Source: an uncultured Saccharospirillaceae bacterium (GTDB lineage: Bacteria; Pseudomonadota; Gammaproteobacteria; Pseudomonadales; Oceanobacteraceae). From it: a DNA stretch of 64,000 bases. The DNA is taken from positions 310,001 to 374,000 of the forward strand of contig CANNFT010000005.1 in assembly GCA_947503895.1 (NCBI GenBank), read 5' to 3'. A model generated the notes under the pieces. The model saw nothing but the letters and a program-made list of their open reading frames with translations. It was not told the DNA's origin and searched no databases. Position numbers and translations under genes: made by a program. Positions 63,162 through 64,000 of this stretch are shown here, in pieces; within the stretch, counting starts at the first letter, position 1, and each line of letters begins with the position of its first letter.

Positions 63162-64000
63162 ATGATCAATACAGAACGGGTTTATTCAACCGAATCGGAA
63201 AGTGCATTCGAAGGCGATGTGATTTGGGAGCCATTGAAATCAATTTGGTTTCTACTCAATCTTTTCACTTTGTTATTTATAGCGCCATTTGTTTTTTCAT
63301 TATCAGCGTTGTTTGTATTTACCTTATTGACGGCTATTACACTTTGTTTAGGGCATTCTCTTGGAATGCACCGACTTTTGATTCACCGGTCTTATGAATG
63401 CCCAAAATGGATGGAGTATATATTTGTTTATCTGGGGGTATTAGTGGGTATGGCTGGCCCCATATCCATGATGCAACAACACGACTTAAGGGACTGGGCA
63501 CAGCGTCAAAAAAAGTGCCATGACTTTTTACTGCACGGTTCAAACATATGGAAAGATGCTTGGTGGCAATTAAATTGTGATCTTAATTTAAAATCACCGC
63601 CTAATTTCATTTTAGAAGAGTCAGTATCAGGGAGTAAATTTTATCGATTTATTGAAAAATATTGGTTGCAACAACAGTTAATCCTAGCTATTCCACTTTA
63701 TTTTTTTGGGGGTTTGCCTTGGCTTGTGTGGGGTATTTCTGTGCGCGTGGTAGTTTCTGTCGGTGGTCATTGGCTTATTGGGTATTTTGCTCATAATCAA
63801 GGTCAGCGTACTTGGAAAGTAGAAGGGGCGGCTGTTCAGGGACACAATATACGCCTTGCTGGCTTTCTTTCAATGGGAGAAGCATGGCATAACAATCATC
63901 ATGCTTTTCCTGGTTCGGCAATGCTAGGTCTGTATAAAGATGAACCCGATCCGGGCTGGTGGGTGCTCAATGCACTTCATAATTTAGGACTGGTTAGTAA
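63162..64000 (+). CDS. acyl-CoA/fatty acid desaturase (partial, continues beyond window)
   Basis: A membrane di-iron desaturase cut by the window end (about 280 codons seen). Histidine boxes: LGHSLGMHRLLIHRSYE near residue 60, and the C-terminal HNNHHAFPGSA. In place of the usual middle HRxHH, this protein has QQHDLRDWAQRQKKCHDFL, a variant of one desaturase subfamily. Several helices surround the boxes. AGGAAG precedes the ATG at 63162; an in-frame ATG at 63138 is less likely. Confidence 0.88.
   Translation, partial: MINTERVYSTESESAFEGDVIWEPLKSIWFLLNLFTLLFIAPFVFSLSALFVFTLLTAITLCLGHSLGMHRLLIHRSYECPKWMEYIFVYLGVLVGMAGPISMMQQHDLRDWAQRQKKCHDFLLHGSNIWKDAWWQLNCDLNLKSPPNFILEESVSGSKFYRFIEKYWLQQQLILAIPLYFFGGLPWLVWGISVRVVVSVGGHWLIGYFAHNQGQRTWKVEGAAVQGHNIRLAGFLSMGEAWHNNHHAFPGSAMLGLYKDEPDPGWWVLNALHNLGLVS

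Overview
The window looks like a chromosomal segment of a marine-type gammaproteobacterium (Oceanospirillales/Alteromonadales-like). This rests on the gene families present (PgpA, RsgA, 7TMR-DISM kinase, DUF2169/DUF3540/DUF4150 type VI module, DUF5062), moderate GC content and Gram-negative envelope genes. No rRNA gene gives a firmer assignment and I see no tRNA.

1-8.6 kb holds housekeeping and scattered genes: a partial rsgA, a flavodoxin-fold reductase, a glycosyltransferase, a sterol-desaturase family hydroxylase, pgpA and a 7TM sensor histidine kinase. A long regulatory-looking gap follows, with a perfect palindrome and DnaA-box-like 9-mers.

8.6-19 kb is one compact operon: an ExbB/TolQ/AglR-like subunit, two ExbD/TolR/AglQ/AglS-like subunits, a small membrane-anchored protein, a TonB-like protein with an AgmX/PglI C-terminal domain, an outer-membrane barrel and two large periplasmic TPR proteins. 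The set resembles a reduced Agl-Glt (gliding motor) envelope machine of Myxococcus. 19-31.8 kb continues on the same strand with predicted surface proteins: a propeller-like lipoprotein, an orphan IS630-type HTH protein, a thrombospondin-type-3 calcium protein, two tandem VWA lipoproteins (cf. the VWA adhesin CglB), a PPC-like lipoprotein and a protein with ten Ig-like repeats. I infer that motor plus adhesins may work as one trans-envelope system.

32-46.5 kb is an AT-richer accessory region: a graveyard or reservoir of orphan Rhs/polymorphic-toxin tips and immunity genes (NucA/NucB nuclease tip, ComJ/Nin-like inhibitor, frameshifted SMI1/KNR4, colicin-D-immunity-like, SUFU, HAD-like and several unknowns). 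It is cut up by a family of short GGACA-type hairpin repeats. Two full and several partial REP-associated tyrosine transposase (RAYT) elements end in the same repeats, and tip fragments repeatedly start exactly at a repeat.

46.5-64 kb: a lipoprotein, a secreted GMC oxidoreductase, another lipoprotein, then a VgrG-DUF2169/pentapeptide-pentapeptide-DUF3540-DUF4150(PAAR-like) type VI secretion module. The module is flanked by a broken copy (about 51.0 kb) and an intact copy (about 60.3 kb) of a DUF5062 gene, suggesting an inserted island. The window closes with GNAT, LysE exporter, Zn-metallopeptidase, retropepsin-like protease, a small lipoprotein and a partial acyl-CoA desaturase.
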